A stretch of DNA of 64,000 bases from Ramlibacter albus (GTDB lineage Bacteria; Pseudomonadota; Gammaproteobacteria; Burkholderiales; Burkholderiaceae_C): assembly GCF_014297445.1 (NCBI RefSeq), contig NZ_JACORU010000007.1, forward strand, positions 124,001 to 188,000, given 5' to 3'. How positions within the stretch are numbered: position 1 is the stretch's first letter; each line of letters opens with the position of its first letter. The notes below the pieces were generated by a model. It searched no databases and was not told the DNA's origin. It worked only from the letters and a program-made list of their open reading frames with translations. Positions 44,114 to 53,605 of this stretch are shown here, in pieces. A program made the position numbers and the translations under genes.

Positions 44114-44998
44114 ATGCTCATCGTCACCCTCCCCGGCGGCACGCACATCGCCACCGCTCTCGCCGCCGAGCTCGGCGCCGAAACTTCCGACCTTGCATCG
44201 CACCACTTCCCCGACGGCGAGCACCTCGTGCGGCTCCTCGCCGACGTGAATGGCCGCGACGTCGTCTTCGCCGGCAGCATCCACCCCGCCGACGAAAAAA
44301 CGCTCCCGCTCCTCTTCGCCGCCGAAACCGCGCGCGAACTCGGCGCGAAGCGCATCGGCCTCGTCACGCCCTACCTGCCCTACATGCGCCAGGACGCACG
44401 CTTTCGCCCCGGCGAAGCGATCACGTCGATCAGCTACGCGCGCCTGCTCTCCGGCTGCCTCGACTTCCTCGTGACGGTGGACCCGCACCTGCACCGCTGG
44501 CACAGCCTCTCGCAGATCTACACGATCCCCACCGAAGTGGTCGCGGCCGCACCCGCCATTGCGCAATGGGTCAAAGCCAACGTCACAAACCCGCTGCTCG
44601 TCGGCCCCGATGAAGAAAGCCGGCAATGGGCCGCCGAAGTCGCGCGGCTCGCGGGCGCACCCTGCACCGTGCTCACCAAGCAGCGCCGCGGCGACCGCGA
44701 CGTGAGCGTCACGTTGGAAGACGCAACACACGCTGCCGGCCACACGCCGGTGCTGGTCGACGACATCATCTCCACCGGCCGCACCATCGCGGCCGCGGCG
44801 CAGGCCCTCAAACGGCTCGGGCTGTCCGCGCCGCTGTGCGTGGCCGTCCACGCGGTGTTCGCCGACGATGCGGTCGACGCCATGACGGTCGCCGGCGTGC
44901 AACGCGTCGTCACCTGCGACACCATCCCTCACCCCACCAACGCGATACCCGTCGCGCACCTGGTCGCGCCCGCCCTGCGACGCATGCTCGCCGCTTGA
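44114..44998 (+). CDS. ribose-phosphate pyrophosphokinase paralogue (PRPP synthetase family)
   Basis: A 294-residue protein, shorter than the housekeeping enzyme (about 315). It keeps FPDGE (about 33-37), TPYLPYMRQDARFRPGEAIT (the catalytic flexible loop), VDPHLHRW and the PRPP-binding VLVDDIISTGRTIAAAA, but lacks the usual ribose-binding regulatory stretches of class I enzymes; VDPHLHRW resembles the archaeal class. It heads an operon with a DksA-like gene and an AMP/thymidine phosphorylase-type gene, suggesting a role in nucleotide or ribose-phosphate salvage rather than general PRPP supply. Starts 15 bp after ffs. Confidence 0.82.
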   Translation: MLIVTLPGGTHIATALAAELGAETSDLASHHFPDGEHLVRLLADVNGRDVVFAGSIHPADEKTLPLLFAAETARELGAKRIGLVTPYLPYMRQDARFRPGEAITSISYARLLSGCLDFLVTVDPHLHRWHSLSQIYTIPTEVVAAAPAIAQWVKANVTNPLLVGPDEESRQWAAEVARLAGAPCTVLTKQRRGDRDVSVTLEDATHAAGHTPVLVDDIISTGRTIAAAAQALKRLGLSAPLCVAVHAVFADDAVDAMTVAGVQRVVTCDTIPHPTNAIPVAHLVAPALRRMLAA

Positions 44999-45042
44999 GC
45001 TCCATCAACTCCGCTGCGCGGCCCGCGGCGCAGAGTGGGAGC

Positions 45043-45387
45043 ATGGATGCGAACCTGCTCGCCCGAACCGCCCAGGCACTCGCGCGCCGCGAAGCCGAGC
45101 TGCGCCTGGAGCTGGCCGCACACCACGACGCCATCTCGCACGAGGTGGACACCTTCGAGGACCTGGCCGGGCACGACCGCGAGGTCGCCCTGCTGGAAGC
45201 GCTCGACCACCGCGCGAGCGACGAGCTGCGCCTCGTCCTCGCCGCCCGCCGGCGCATGCACCTGGGCACCTACGGCGACTGCATCGAATGCGGTGGGCCC
45301 ATCGCCGACGAGCGCCTGCTTGCCGTACCCACGGCCGCTCGCTGCAAGGCCTGCGAGCAGCGCCACAAGGCTGCCGGCGATGGCTGA
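45043..45387 (+). CDS. TraR/DksA family C4 zinc-finger protein (second copy)
   Basis: A 114-residue protein, helical up to about residue 70 and ending in a C4 finger C80-x2-C83-x17-C101-x2-C104. At the coiled-coil tip it has DTFEDLA, so only D40 and A42 of DxxDxA are kept; the first Asp position is Thr. It is closely related to the protein at 3268-3663 in layout. It sits between the PRPP-synthetase paralogue and the phosphorylase and overlaps the latter by 8 bp, so it may regulate or simply travel with this operon. Confidence 0.78.
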   Translation: MDANLLARTAQALARREAELRLELAAHHDAISHEVDTFEDLAGHDREVALLEALDHRASDELRLVLAARRRMHLGTYGDCIECGGPIADERLLAVPTAARCKACEQRHKAAGDG

Positions 45388-46894
45388 GCCGGCGAGCGCG
45401 CCGCTGCGGGCGCGCCGCATGCGCATCGACACCTACCAGGAGCCGGTGCTCTTCATGCGCCGCGACTGCCCCGTGTGCCAGTCCGAAGGCTTCGAGGCGC
45501 AATCGCGCGTGGCGGTGTCGTGGCAAGGGCATCGCATCGTCGCGACGCTGAACGTGGTGGACGCGGACTTCATCACCGGCGGCGAAGCGGGCCTCTCCGA
45601 AGCCGCATGGCGCCTGCTGGGCGCGCCCGAAGGCGCCGAGGTGCAGCTCGCGCACCCGCCGCCGATCGAGTCGCTCGGCCACGTGCGCGCCAAGGTGTAC
45701 GGCCGCCCCTTCAGCGACGCGGCCATCGCGGAGGTGGTGCGCGACGTCGCCCAGGGCCTGTACTCGGACCTGCAGCTCGCCGCTTTCGTGACGGCCTGCG
45801 CCGGCAACCGGCTCGACCTGCGCGAAACCGTTGCCCTCACGCGCGCCATGGTGGGCGCGGGCGAAACCATCGACTGGGGCCCCGGCCGCGTCATGGACAA
45901 GCATTGCGTGGGCGGCCTGCCCGGCAACCGCACGACGATGATCGTGGTGCCGATCGCGGCGGCGTGCGGCCTGCGCATGCCCAAGACCTCGTCGCGCGCG
46001 ATCACCTCCCCGGCAGGGACCGCGGACGTGATGGAAACCGTGGCCCCGGTCGCGCTGGACGTCCCCGCGATCCGCCGCGTGGTGGAAGCCACTGGAGGTT
46101 GCATCGTCTGGGGCGGCTCGGTGCGCCTCTCACCGGCGGACGACGTGCTGATCCGCGTGGAACGGCCGCTGGACCTCGACAGCGGCTCGCAGCTGGCGGC
46201 GTCCGTGCTGTCGAAGAAGGCGGCCGCGGGCTCCACGCACGTCCTCATCGACATGCCGGTCGGCCCCACGGCCAAGGTGCGCAGCAGCGATGCCGCGCGC
46301 TCGCTCTCGCAGTTGCTGCAGGATGTCGCACGGGCCATCGGCCTGCAGGTGCGCGTGCTCGAAACCGACGGCAACGCGCCCGTGGGCCGCGGCATCGGCC
46401 CCGCGCTCGAAGCGCGCGACGTGCTCGCGGTGCTGCGCGGCGACGCGGGCGCGCCGCGCGACCTGGCGCAGCGGTCGCTGCTGCTGGCCGGCGAGTTGCT
46501 GGAATTCGGCGGCATCGCTTCGGCCGGCACGGGGGCTGCATCGGCCGCGAGCACGCTCGCGACGGGCGGCGCCTGGCGCAAGTTCCTCGAAATCTGCGAA
46601 GCGCAAGGCGGCTTCGCAGAACCGACGCTGGCCACGCACAGGCGCGATGTCGTATCCGCGCGCAGCGGCCACGTCGTCGCCATCGACAACCGGCGCATCG
46701 CGCGCATCGCCAAGCTCGCCGGCGCGCCCAAGACGCCATGCGCCGGCCTGGAACTGCACGCCAACGTGGGCCGCTTCGTGGAGCGCGGCGAAGCGCTGTT
46801 CACGGTGCATGCCGGCTCGCCGGGCGCGCTTGCTTACGCGCTCGCGTACGCCGATACTCAGTGTGACGTAGTTCTCGTTGGCGGGGACGACTGA
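45380..46894 (+). CDS. thymidine/AMP phosphorylase family protein (archaeal type)
   Basis: A 504-residue phosphorylase. The ATG 45380 overlaps the DksA-like gene. An N-terminal extra domain (about 1-95, with CPVC at 30-33) precedes the DeoA-like core: DKHCVGGLPGNRTTMI, KTSSRAITSPAGTADVME, and SKKAAAGSTHVLIDMPVG. These motifs and the length (about 500) match archaeal AMP phosphorylases rather than E. coli DeoA (440 residues). The enzyme would split a nucleoside or NMP with phosphate, giving ribose-1-phosphate or ribose-1,5-bisphosphate. The substrate is uncertain. Confidence 0.85.
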   Translation: MAEPASAPLRARRMRIDTYQEPVLFMRRDCPVCQSEGFEAQSRVAVSWQGHRIVATLNVVDADFITGGEAGLSEAAWRLLGAPEGAEVQLAHPPPIESLGHVRAKVYGRPFSDAAIAEVVRDVAQGLYSDLQLAAFVTACAGNRLDLRETVALTRAMVGAGETIDWGPGRVMDKHCVGGLPGNRTTMIVVPIAAACGLRMPKTSSRAITSPAGTADVMETVAPVALDVPAIRRVVEATGGCIVWGGSVRLSPADDVLIRVERPLDLDSGSQLAASVLSKKAAAGSTHVLIDMPVGPTAKVRSSDAARSLSQLLQDVARAIGLQVRVLETDGNAPVGRGIGPALEARDVLAVLRGDAGAPRDLAQRSLLLAGELLEFGGIASAGTGAASAASTLATGGAWRKFLEICEAQGGFAEPTLATHRRDVVSARSGHVVAIDNRRIARIAKLAGAPKTPCAGLELHANVGRFVERGEALFTVHAGSPGALAYALAYADTQCDVVLVGGDD

Positions 46895-46918
46895 TGCGTT
46901 GGCGGCCCACAGGCCCGA

Positions 46919-46950
46919 CCGCCGGGCGCGCACGCCCTTCCGGCCGGCGG
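46919..46950. terminator. hairpin after the phosphorylase gene
   Basis: CCGCCGG (46919-46925) and CCGGCGG (46944-46950) with an inner GGGCG/CGCCC pair. No T-run follows, so it may only stabilise or attenuate the transcript. Confidence 0.35.
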
Positions 46951-47049
46951 ACGACAGTAAAGATAAGCAACCGCTGACAGGGTGGCCTTGAACCATTGCC
47001 TATTCTTCGCTCCACACGCTGCACAGGTAACGGCGTCGGGAGGTGAGCC

Positions 47050-47667
47050 ATGAAGGCCACGAAGAACAGGGAGATTGGAGTCAAGTACCGCCTGCTGGCG
47101 CTGGCTGCCGCCTGCGCTGCGTGCCAGACTGCGCTCGCGCAGCAGGCGGACCCGGTGATGGCGTCGGTGGAAACTGCAGCCCTCGCGGCGCGCAGCGAAA
47201 GCCTGCCGCGCATCGAGGTCACGCGCAGCGCTTTCCCGCGCCTCGAAGGGCTGGATAGCGGCACGAGCGGCCCGCGGCTGGACCTCACCGTCATCCCGCC
47301 ACGCCGCTCGTTCGGCCTCGCGCTGGGCATGAGCGGCTTCCAGCCGCAGATGCCGCTCGCGGGCCAGCCCACGCCGTCGCTGAATTTCGACGTCGGCCTG
47401 ACCTGGCGCCACACCACCGACAGCAACTACCAGGTGGACTTCACCGCCTGGCGGCGCGTGCCCTCGCAGCCGGACGCGATGACGCTCGTGCAGCAGCGGC
47501 AGATGCCAACCTACATGGCCCGTGTCGAGCTGAACCTCAGCGGCGGCAACCGCTCGGGCCTCGTCGCCGACAAGGGCTTCCTCGGCGTGCAGCTGGAGAA
47601 TGGCGCGCGCATCTCGCTCAAGCGCAAGGACGGCGGGGCGATGGTGTACTACCGCAAGAAGTTCTGA
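47050..47667 (+). CDS. exported hypothetical protein
   Basis: A 205-residue protein with a signal peptide (YRLLALAAACAACQTALAQQ) and a beta-rich mature part (LALGMSGFQPQMPL, LNFDVGLTWRHTTDSNYQVDF, YMARVELNLSGG). No family recognised; the beta pattern would fit a periplasmic or outer-membrane-associated protein. A good SD (GGAGGTG) precedes the ATG. Convergent with the addA-like gene (10 bp between stops). Confidence 0.65.
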   Translation: MKATKNREIGVKYRLLALAAACAACQTALAQQADPVMASVETAALAARSESLPRIEVTRSAFPRLEGLDSGTSGPRLDLTVIPPRRSFGLALGMSGFQPQMPLAGQPTPSLNFDVGLTWRHTTDSNYQVDFTAWRRVPSQPDAMTLVQQRQMPTYMARVELNLSGGNRSGLVADKGFLGVQLENGARISLKRKDGGAMVYYRKKF

Positions 47668-47677
47668 TTCGAAGGGC

Positions 47678-50600
47678 TCAGGGCACCTCGACGAGGCTGC
47701 CCGCGCCCGTCAGGAAGGCCGCGCGCACGGAAGAGCCCGGGTTCGACGCCAGCACGGCCGCGCGGTAGCGCGACAGCTGGGCCAGCAACTCGGGCTGCCG
47801 CTGCGGCGAAGCCGCCGACTTGTAGTCGAGCACCCACCACTCCCCGCCGCGGCGGCGCACCAACCGGTCCAGCCTCAGCAGTTCACCTTCGTGGAACAGT
47901 GCGACCTCGTTGCCGTGCCAGTCGATCGCATTCGCATCCCACGCCCAGGCGCCCTCGCCGGCGAGGATGCGCTGCGCCATCGTCACCGCCCGGTCCATCG
48001 TGGCAGCATCGAGCCCGAACTCGCGCGCGACGCGGCGCAGGCGTGACGGCGCGAAGGCTGACTGGCCGCCGACGGCGAATTCGAGCAAACGGTGCATCGC
48101 GCGGCCGAAGCGGGCGATGTCGCTGTCCTCGTCGTCCACCGGCGCCGCGGCCGGCGTGGTTTCGATGCTCGGCAGCACTCGCAGCTCGATGGGCCGCTCG
48201 ATGGCCGGGGTGGCGACGACTGCGTCGCCCGGCGCGGGCAGCTCATGCGCAAGCGGCTGCAAGCGGTCCCACCACGTCGTCTGCTCGCGCCGGTGCGGCT
48301 CGATGGACGAGACGACCAGCAGGCGCTCGGCGCGCGTCATCGCCACGTAGAGGCCGTTGAGCTCTTCGCGGCGCCGCGCTTCCTGCTCGACGCGCAGCGC
48401 ATCTTCGCTGCAGCTGGGCGGGCGCGATTCGCTCGCGATGAAGGCGAAGCGCCATGGGGCGGGCGCCTCGCCCGGCCATTCGCAGAGCACGGACATGGTT
48501 TCGCCGGGCGGCGGCGCGCCGTCGGTGTCGAGCAGCAGCACGACGGGCGCTTGCAAGCCCTTGGCGCCGTGCACCGTGAGGAGGCGCACCACGTCTTCCG
48601 CCGCGACAGAAGGGCCTTCGATGCCGCCGGCCTTGAGCGCACGCACGAACGCATACGGGGTGAGGTAGCGGCCGCCATCGACCTGCAGCGCGGCACCGAG
48701 CAACGCGCGCAGGCTGGCGAGCGTCACGTTGCGCAGCGGCGCGGGGGCGGCTGCGGCGAAGCGGGCCGGCACGTCGCCGTCGATGTAGATGCGCTCGAGC
48801 GCGTCGTGCGGGGGGAATGTGTCGACCCAGGACTTCCAGCGAAGGAGCGCGTCGCGCGCGGTCTGGAGCGCGGGCGGCAACACGCCAGGCGCCTGTGCGC
48901 CGGCGGGATCGGCGGCGTCGGAAGTGCCGGCGCGTTGCAGCAGCTCGAACCAGGACTGCGGCGGGCCACTCTCCTGGGCGCGGCGCGCGAGCAACGCGAG
49001 CTCGACGAGGTCGTCATCCGTCGCCCCGAACAGCGGCGACTTCAGCGCGCGCGCCAGCGAGAGATCGTGGCTCGTCGTGACGAGCACGTCGAGCAGCGCA
49101 GCCAGGTCCTGCACCTCCGGCGCCTCGCACAGGTCGGTGTTCTCCGGCTGCTGGGCGGGGATGTGCAGCGCGCGCAACTCGATGTCCAGCTCGCGCAGAC
49201 GGTCGCGCTTGCGCGCGAGCACCATGAAGTCGCCCGGCTTCGCGCCGTTGGCGAGCTCGCCGGCGATCCACTGCGCGGCCTGCCGGCACTCCAGCGTGAC
49301 CAGCCTCTCCTCCGGCGTCTCGCGCGGCACGGTCAGGCTATCGCGCCATTCGAGCGGGTCATCCGCCGCACCTGCAGCCGCGCGCGGCGGCCGGGCGATG
49401 CGCGGCAGGCAGGCCACGGCGCCCTGCTGCGACGACTCGGTCGTGTGCGCACGAAACCCCTCGTACTCGAAGCCGCCCTGCGCCGCGCGGAACACTTCAT
49501 TCACGGCGTCGAGCACCGCCGGTGCGTTGCGATAGGTGTGGTCGCAACTGAGCCGGTCGCCCTGCAACTGGTTGACGATGAACGCCTGCGCCGCGCGGAA
49601 CACCTGCGGCTCGGCGCGGCGGAAGCGGTAGATGCTCTGCTTGGGGTCACCCACGACGAACACGCTGGGCGCAGTACCGCCCGCGCCCGCGTAGCTCGCG
49701 AGCCATTCGTGCAGCGCCTGCCACTGCATCGGGTTGGTGTCCTGGAACTCGTCGACGAGCAGGTGCTTGACCTGCTGGTCCAGCCGCTCCTGGATCCAGC
49801 CGGCGAGCACGGGGTTGGAGAGCATCTCCAGCGCCGCGCGCTCCACGTCGTTCATGTCGATCCAGCCGTGCTCGCGCTTGAGCGCGGCGAACTCGCGCAG
49901 CAGGATGCGCGCGAGGCGTGTGGTGCGCTCGTGGTGCAGCCAGGCTTCGTGCTGGCAACGCGCGGCGTAGATCTCGCGCGCAAGCGTCTGCGCCTGGCGC
50001 ACTTCGGGCGTGCTCGCGAGCGTGTCGTTGAACTTGCGCGGGAGGTACTTGTCGGTGAGGAGCGCGGAGAGGACGCCTTCGACGTCTCCCGCGGCCACGG
50101 CACGCTCGAGTTCGGCGCCGCGCGCCGCGAAGCTCTGGGCGCTGGCGCCGCCAAGGACCCTTGCCGCATCGAGCAACATCGCGCGCACCGGTGCAAGCGT
50201 GAGCACGGCGCCGAAGCCGGCGCCCTCGGCGCTGCCCGAAGACGTTTCGGCTCGGCGCTCGCCAAAGGCGGCGGCGAACTGCGGGAACTGCTCGGCCATC
50301 GTTTTCACGGCGCCTGCGACGGCGCCGTGGTCGTCGGCCCGCGCGAACTCGACGCGCTTGGAAAGCGCCGTCGCCAGCGCCTTCTGCGTCATGAACCGGC
50401 CGGAGGTGGCGACCGAAGCTTCGTAGTCGGCCCGCGCACTCGCGTCCGCCGCCACTGCGACATGGAAGCGCCGCCAGACCTTCGCCACGGCCTCGCCGTC
50501 GTCCAGCAGCAGTTCGTAGCGCGACGGCAGGCCCAGCTGCTCCAGCAGCGACAGCGGTGCGCCGCCCAGGAGCGCGGCGAACCAGCTGTGGAATGTGCGT

Positions 50601-51022
50601 ACCTGCACGGGCCGGCCCGCCGACAGCAACGCGGCATGCAGCCCGCGCAGCTTCTCGCAGGTCGCTGTGTCCGCACCCGGCAGCCCGCGCAGCGCGAGCT
50701 CCTTCGCGAGCGCTTCGACCGGCGCGCGCGACCAGGCTTCCAGCCAGTCGTGCAGCCGCTCGCGCATCTCGCCCGCGGCCTTCTTGGTGAAGGTGATCGC
50801 GAGGATCTCGTGCGGCCGCGCGCCCGCGAGCAGCGCACGCACGATGCGCGAGACCAGCATCCACGTCTTGCCCGCGCCGGCGCAGGCCTCGACGGCCACG
50901 CTGCGCCTCGGGTCGCACGCGATCTCGTAGAAGCGCGTGCGGCCCACGTGGCGCCCGTTGTGTTCGTAGGCGGCGGTGCCCGTGACAGGGCGTCCTTGCG
51001 GCATCGGCTGCGCACCGGTCAT
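47678..51022 (-). CDS. AddA-like UvrD/RecB-type helicase-nuclease
   Basis: A 1114-residue protein starting at ATG 51022. It contains SF1 helicase motifs: Walker A ACAGAGKTWML (47-57), ITFTKKAAGEMRERL, DEFQDTNPMQWQAL, GDPKQSIYRFRRAEP, LTVHGAKGLQAPVV and YVAMTRAERLLVV, and a C-terminal PD-(D/E)XK nuclease with WWVLDYKSA. This layout is AddA of the AddAB complex, which processes double-strand ends for RecA. It overlaps the addB-like gene as ATGA. Confidence 0.88.
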   Translation of the reverse strand: MTGAQPMPQGRPVTGTAAYEHNGRHVGRTRFYEIACDPRRSVAVEACAGAGKTWMLVSRIVRALLAGARPHEILAITFTKKAAGEMRERLHDWLEAWSRAPVEALAKELALRGLPGADTATCEKLRGLHAALLSAGRPVQVRTFHSWFAALLGGAPLSLLEQLGLPSRYELLLDDGEAVAKVWRRFHVAVAADASARADYEASVATSGRFMTQKALATALSKRVEFARADDHGAVAGAVKTMAEQFPQFAAAFGERRAETSSGSAEGAGFGAVLTLAPVRAMLLDAARVLGGASAQSFAARGAELERAVAAGDVEGVLSALLTDKYLPRKFNDTLASTPEVRQAQTLAREIYAARCQHEAWLHHERTTRLARILLREFAALKREHGWIDMNDVERAALEMLSNPVLAGWIQERLDQQVKHLLVDEFQDTNPMQWQALHEWLASYAGAGGTAPSVFVVGDPKQSIYRFRRAEPQVFRAAQAFIVNQLQGDRLSCDHTYRNAPAVLDAVNEVFRAAQGGFEYEGFRAHTTESSQQGAVACLPRIARPPRAAAGAADDPLEWRDSLTVPRETPEERLVTLECRQAAQWIAGELANGAKPGDFMVLARKRDRLRELDIELRALHIPAQQPENTDLCEAPEVQDLAALLDVLVTTSHDLSLARALKSPLFGATDDDLVELALLARRAQESGPPQSWFELLQRAGTSDAADPAGAQAPGVLPPALQTARDALLRWKSWVDTFPPHDALERIYIDGDVPARFAAAAPAPLRNVTLASLRALLGAALQVDGGRYLTPYAFVRALKAGGIEGPSVAAEDVVRLLTVHGAKGLQAPVVLLLDTDGAPPPGETMSVLCEWPGEAPAPWRFAFIASESRPPSCSEDALRVEQEARRREELNGLYVAMTRAERLLVVSSIEPHRREQTTWWDRLQPLAHELPAPGDAVVATPAIERPIELRVLPSIETTPAAAPVDDEDSDIARFGRAMHRLLEFAVGGQSAFAPSRLRRVAREFGLDAATMDRAVTMAQRILAGEGAWAWDANAIDWHGNEVALFHEGELLRLDRLVRRRGGEWWVLDYKSAASPQRQPELLAQLSRYRAAVLASNPGSSVRAAFLTGAGSLVEVP

Positions 51023-53502
51023 GACCAGGAGTCCTTCCGGCACAAGCCGCGCGCGCCGCAGAACTCGCAGGCAGCGCCTTCGCCCAGCGCAGGCAGCGCC
51101 GCGCCCGAGGCAATGCGTGCGAGCTCGGTGGCGATGCCTTCGCGCAGCAGCTCGCGTGCTCCGGCAATGGACGGATGCGCCACCTCGGTGATCCGCCCGC
51201 GCTCGCCGACATTGAGGTAGGCCGCGGACAGGTCGTCGGCATCGAGCAGCGCGGCGTAGAACGCGAGCTGCGTGTCCTCGATCGGGTCCTTCATCCGATC
51301 CTTGGTCGCCGTCTCGCCCTCGGTCTTGTAATCGATGACGAGCCGCCCCTGCGGCAGCGCGTCGATGCGGTCGATGTAGCCGAAGAGCGCGACGTCGCCC
51401 AGCGCGACGCGATGCTCGCTTTCGGCTTCGACGAAGCGCGCACCCTTGGCCTCGTGCTTCGCCAGCCACGCGAGGTACGCATCGCGCACCCCCGGCCAGC
51501 CCGCCTGGAAAGGCAGGAACTCGCCCTCTTCCACTCGCAAGCGCGAGAGCTCGTCGGCCGCGACGCGATCCAGCAGCGCCGCACGCCCATCGGCCGGCTC
51601 GCCTGCATCGCGCAGCTGCTCGTGGAAGCGGCGCAGCACCTTGTGCACCCAGTTGCCGAAGTCGCGCTTGTCCACTTCGGTGTCGAGCTCCTCCGCCTCC
51701 TTCAGCCCCAGCTGGCGGATGGCGAAGAAGCGGTAGGGGCAGCGACGCAGGTCTTCGTAGGCGCTGGCGGAGATCGTGTCCACGGGGAGCACCGTCGCTT
51801 GCGGCTGCGGTCGCGCGACCGGGGCCGGATCCACGTTGCGCAGCTCGCGCGCATCGCCGGCGTCTTCGGCGCCTTCGAGCCGAAGCAGCTGCACGAGCGG
51901 GCTCGCGAGCAGCGGCTCGCCGCGCTCGTCGCTCTGGCGCCAGAGCACGTCGACGTGCGGCACCTGCAGCGCCTGCTCCCACGCGGCGCGCTGCGCGGCC
52001 TCGATCTTTTCGCGCGACGGCAACCCGAGTGCACGACGCTGCTGCGGCGTCCAGGCACCCGCAGGGTCCGGCGATGCGGGCAGCCGCCGCTCGTCGCAAC
52101 CGGGCAGCACGAGCGCGGCGAAAGGCCGGCCCAGCGTCTGCGTGAAGGGCAGCACGACCACCTGTGCGTCGGGTGCAGCGGGCGGGCGGAAGCTCTCGGC
52201 CTCCAGCACTTCGTCCACCCACGATCGGAATTCGCCCGCGGAAAGCCTGCGGCCGGCCTGCGAGAGGCGCGCGAGGTCGTCCTCGGCGGCGGCGCCGAGC
52301 CGCAATGCATCGAGCACCTGCATGCCCGCGTCGTCGATGCGCAGCTTCGCGAGCTGGCCGGTCGCCTGCAGTACTTCGCGCAGTGCGGACAGCCATTGCG
52401 CGAGCGGCCGCCCGGACGACATCGATTCACGCCAGCCACTCACGCGCACCAGCAACTCGCGCAGCGCCGCCGACTCACCGCAATCATCCTCGCGGAGCGA
52501 CCGCCATTCGCGCACCCCGGCGCGGCGCACGCGCCGCTCCAGCCCGAGCACCGTGCCCGGTGCGACGGCAGGCGCGTGCTTGAGCCAGTCGAGCACATCG
52601 TCCGTCGCAGCGTCCCACGCGGCAGACCGCAGCAAGGCCATCACGCTCGCCGCGCTGCGCGTGGTCGACAGCTTCCAGCCTTGTTCGTCGCGCATGCGCA
52701 GGCCGGCGGGCGCGAGCAGCGCCGCGATGCGGCGCGTGAGTACGCGGTCGGTTGCCGCGAGCGCCACCGGCACGCGGCCCTCGGCAACGTGGCGCAAGAC
52801 GCAAGCGGCAGCGCGCTCGGCTTCTTCCGCCGCGTCGCGCGCGGGATGCAGTGCGACCCGGCCGCGCGGCGCTGCCACGGCCAGCGGCCAGGCAACACCC
52901 TTGTCCCCCGCCACGTCCAGCAACGTTTCCAGCAGCGGCTCCGGCTGCACACCCTGCAGCACGACGAGCAGGTCCACCTCATCGAGCGCACCCGGCGCGA
53001 GCAACGCATCCGTTTCATACGCCGACGCCGCAACCCACTCGATCGCCACGTGGGCCACCGCGGCCTCCAGCTGCAGCGGCTGCCCCGCGAGGTCCTGCAG
53101 CACGGCCGCACGCGCCTGCGCCGCCCACGCCGCGCGCCGGCCCGGCAGCACGGCGGCCGCAAGCCCGGCGAGTTGCTGGGCGGTGTCGACGAGCATCGGC
53201 GCGAGCGCCTCCGCACGCGCTTCGAGCCCCGCGGAGCCGAGCAGCGAACGCGCCGTCAGCAGGTCCCGCCCGCGGTCGAACGCGAAGTCCAGCTCGCCCG
53301 GCTCGAACGCGCCCGCGCCGGCCCAGTTGCGCAGCGTCTCGAAGCGCGGCGCGAAGCCGGTGGGCCGCACGCGCGACCACTCCCGCCGCGCGACGGCGAT
53401 GAGCTGGGCGAAGGGAAGGACGACGACCGTGCGCGCCGCGTGCGCGCGGCGGTCCGCGATGAGCAGCGCCAGCCGCTGATGAGTTTGCGCTATCGCATCC
53501 AT
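51019..53502 (-). CDS. AddB-like PD-(D/E)XK nuclease family protein
   Basis: An 827-residue protein starting at ATG 53502; the frame runs upstream but without family sequence. The N-terminal and central parts are a degenerate helicase. The C-terminal nuclease domain has SAYEDLRRCPYRFFAIR, RLVIDYKTE and a final CEFCGARGLCRKD, which with the earlier Cys fits the 4Fe-4S cluster of AddB nucleases. It forms the partner of the AddA-like protein. Opposite trxA with a 103-bp gap. Confidence 0.85.
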   Translation of the reverse strand: MDAIAQTHQRLALLIADRRAHAARTVVVLPFAQLIAVARREWSRVRPTGFAPRFETLRNWAGAGAFEPGELDFAFDRGRDLLTARSLLGSAGLEARAEALAPMLVDTAQQLAGLAAAVLPGRRAAWAAQARAAVLQDLAGQPLQLEAAVAHVAIEWVAASAYETDALLAPGALDEVDLLVVLQGVQPEPLLETLLDVAGDKGVAWPLAVAAPRGRVALHPARDAAEEAERAAACVLRHVAEGRVPVALAATDRVLTRRIAALLAPAGLRMRDEQGWKLSTTRSAASVMALLRSAAWDAATDDVLDWLKHAPAVAPGTVLGLERRVRRAGVREWRSLREDDCGESAALRELLVRVSGWRESMSSGRPLAQWLSALREVLQATGQLAKLRIDDAGMQVLDALRLGAAAEDDLARLSQAGRRLSAGEFRSWVDEVLEAESFRPPAAPDAQVVVLPFTQTLGRPFAALVLPGCDERRLPASPDPAGAWTPQQRRALGLPSREKIEAAQRAAWEQALQVPHVDVLWRQSDERGEPLLASPLVQLLRLEGAEDAGDARELRNVDPAPVARPQPQATVLPVDTISASAYEDLRRCPYRFFAIRQLGLKEAEELDTEVDKRDFGNWVHKVLRRFHEQLRDAGEPADGRAALLDRVAADELSRLRVEEGEFLPFQAGWPGVRDAYLAWLAKHEAKGARFVEAESEHRVALGDVALFGYIDRIDALPQGRLVIDYKTEGETATKDRMKDPIEDTQLAFYAALLDADDLSAAYLNVGERGRITEVAHPSIAGARELLREGIATELARIASGAALPALGEGAACEFCGARGLCRKDSWS

Positions 53503-53605
53503 AGCACATGCCGCCGTACCTTCCGTCGGCGGGGAAACTTGGTTTCTGCCACAATGACCCGACTGTAGCGGTACACCAGAAACGACCTCGAAAGGACACC
53601 CTCCC

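Noticed and set aside
44020..44613. An open frame beginning inside the SRP RNA
   Set aside because: The start lies in ffs and the peptide is Arg/Pro-rich; the Prs-like frame beginning at 44114 carries the motifs.
47678..52396. A single giant frame joining the two add genes
   Set aside because: The upstream part lies in the wrong frame of the addB-like gene; the ATGA overlap at 51019-51022 separates two proteins.
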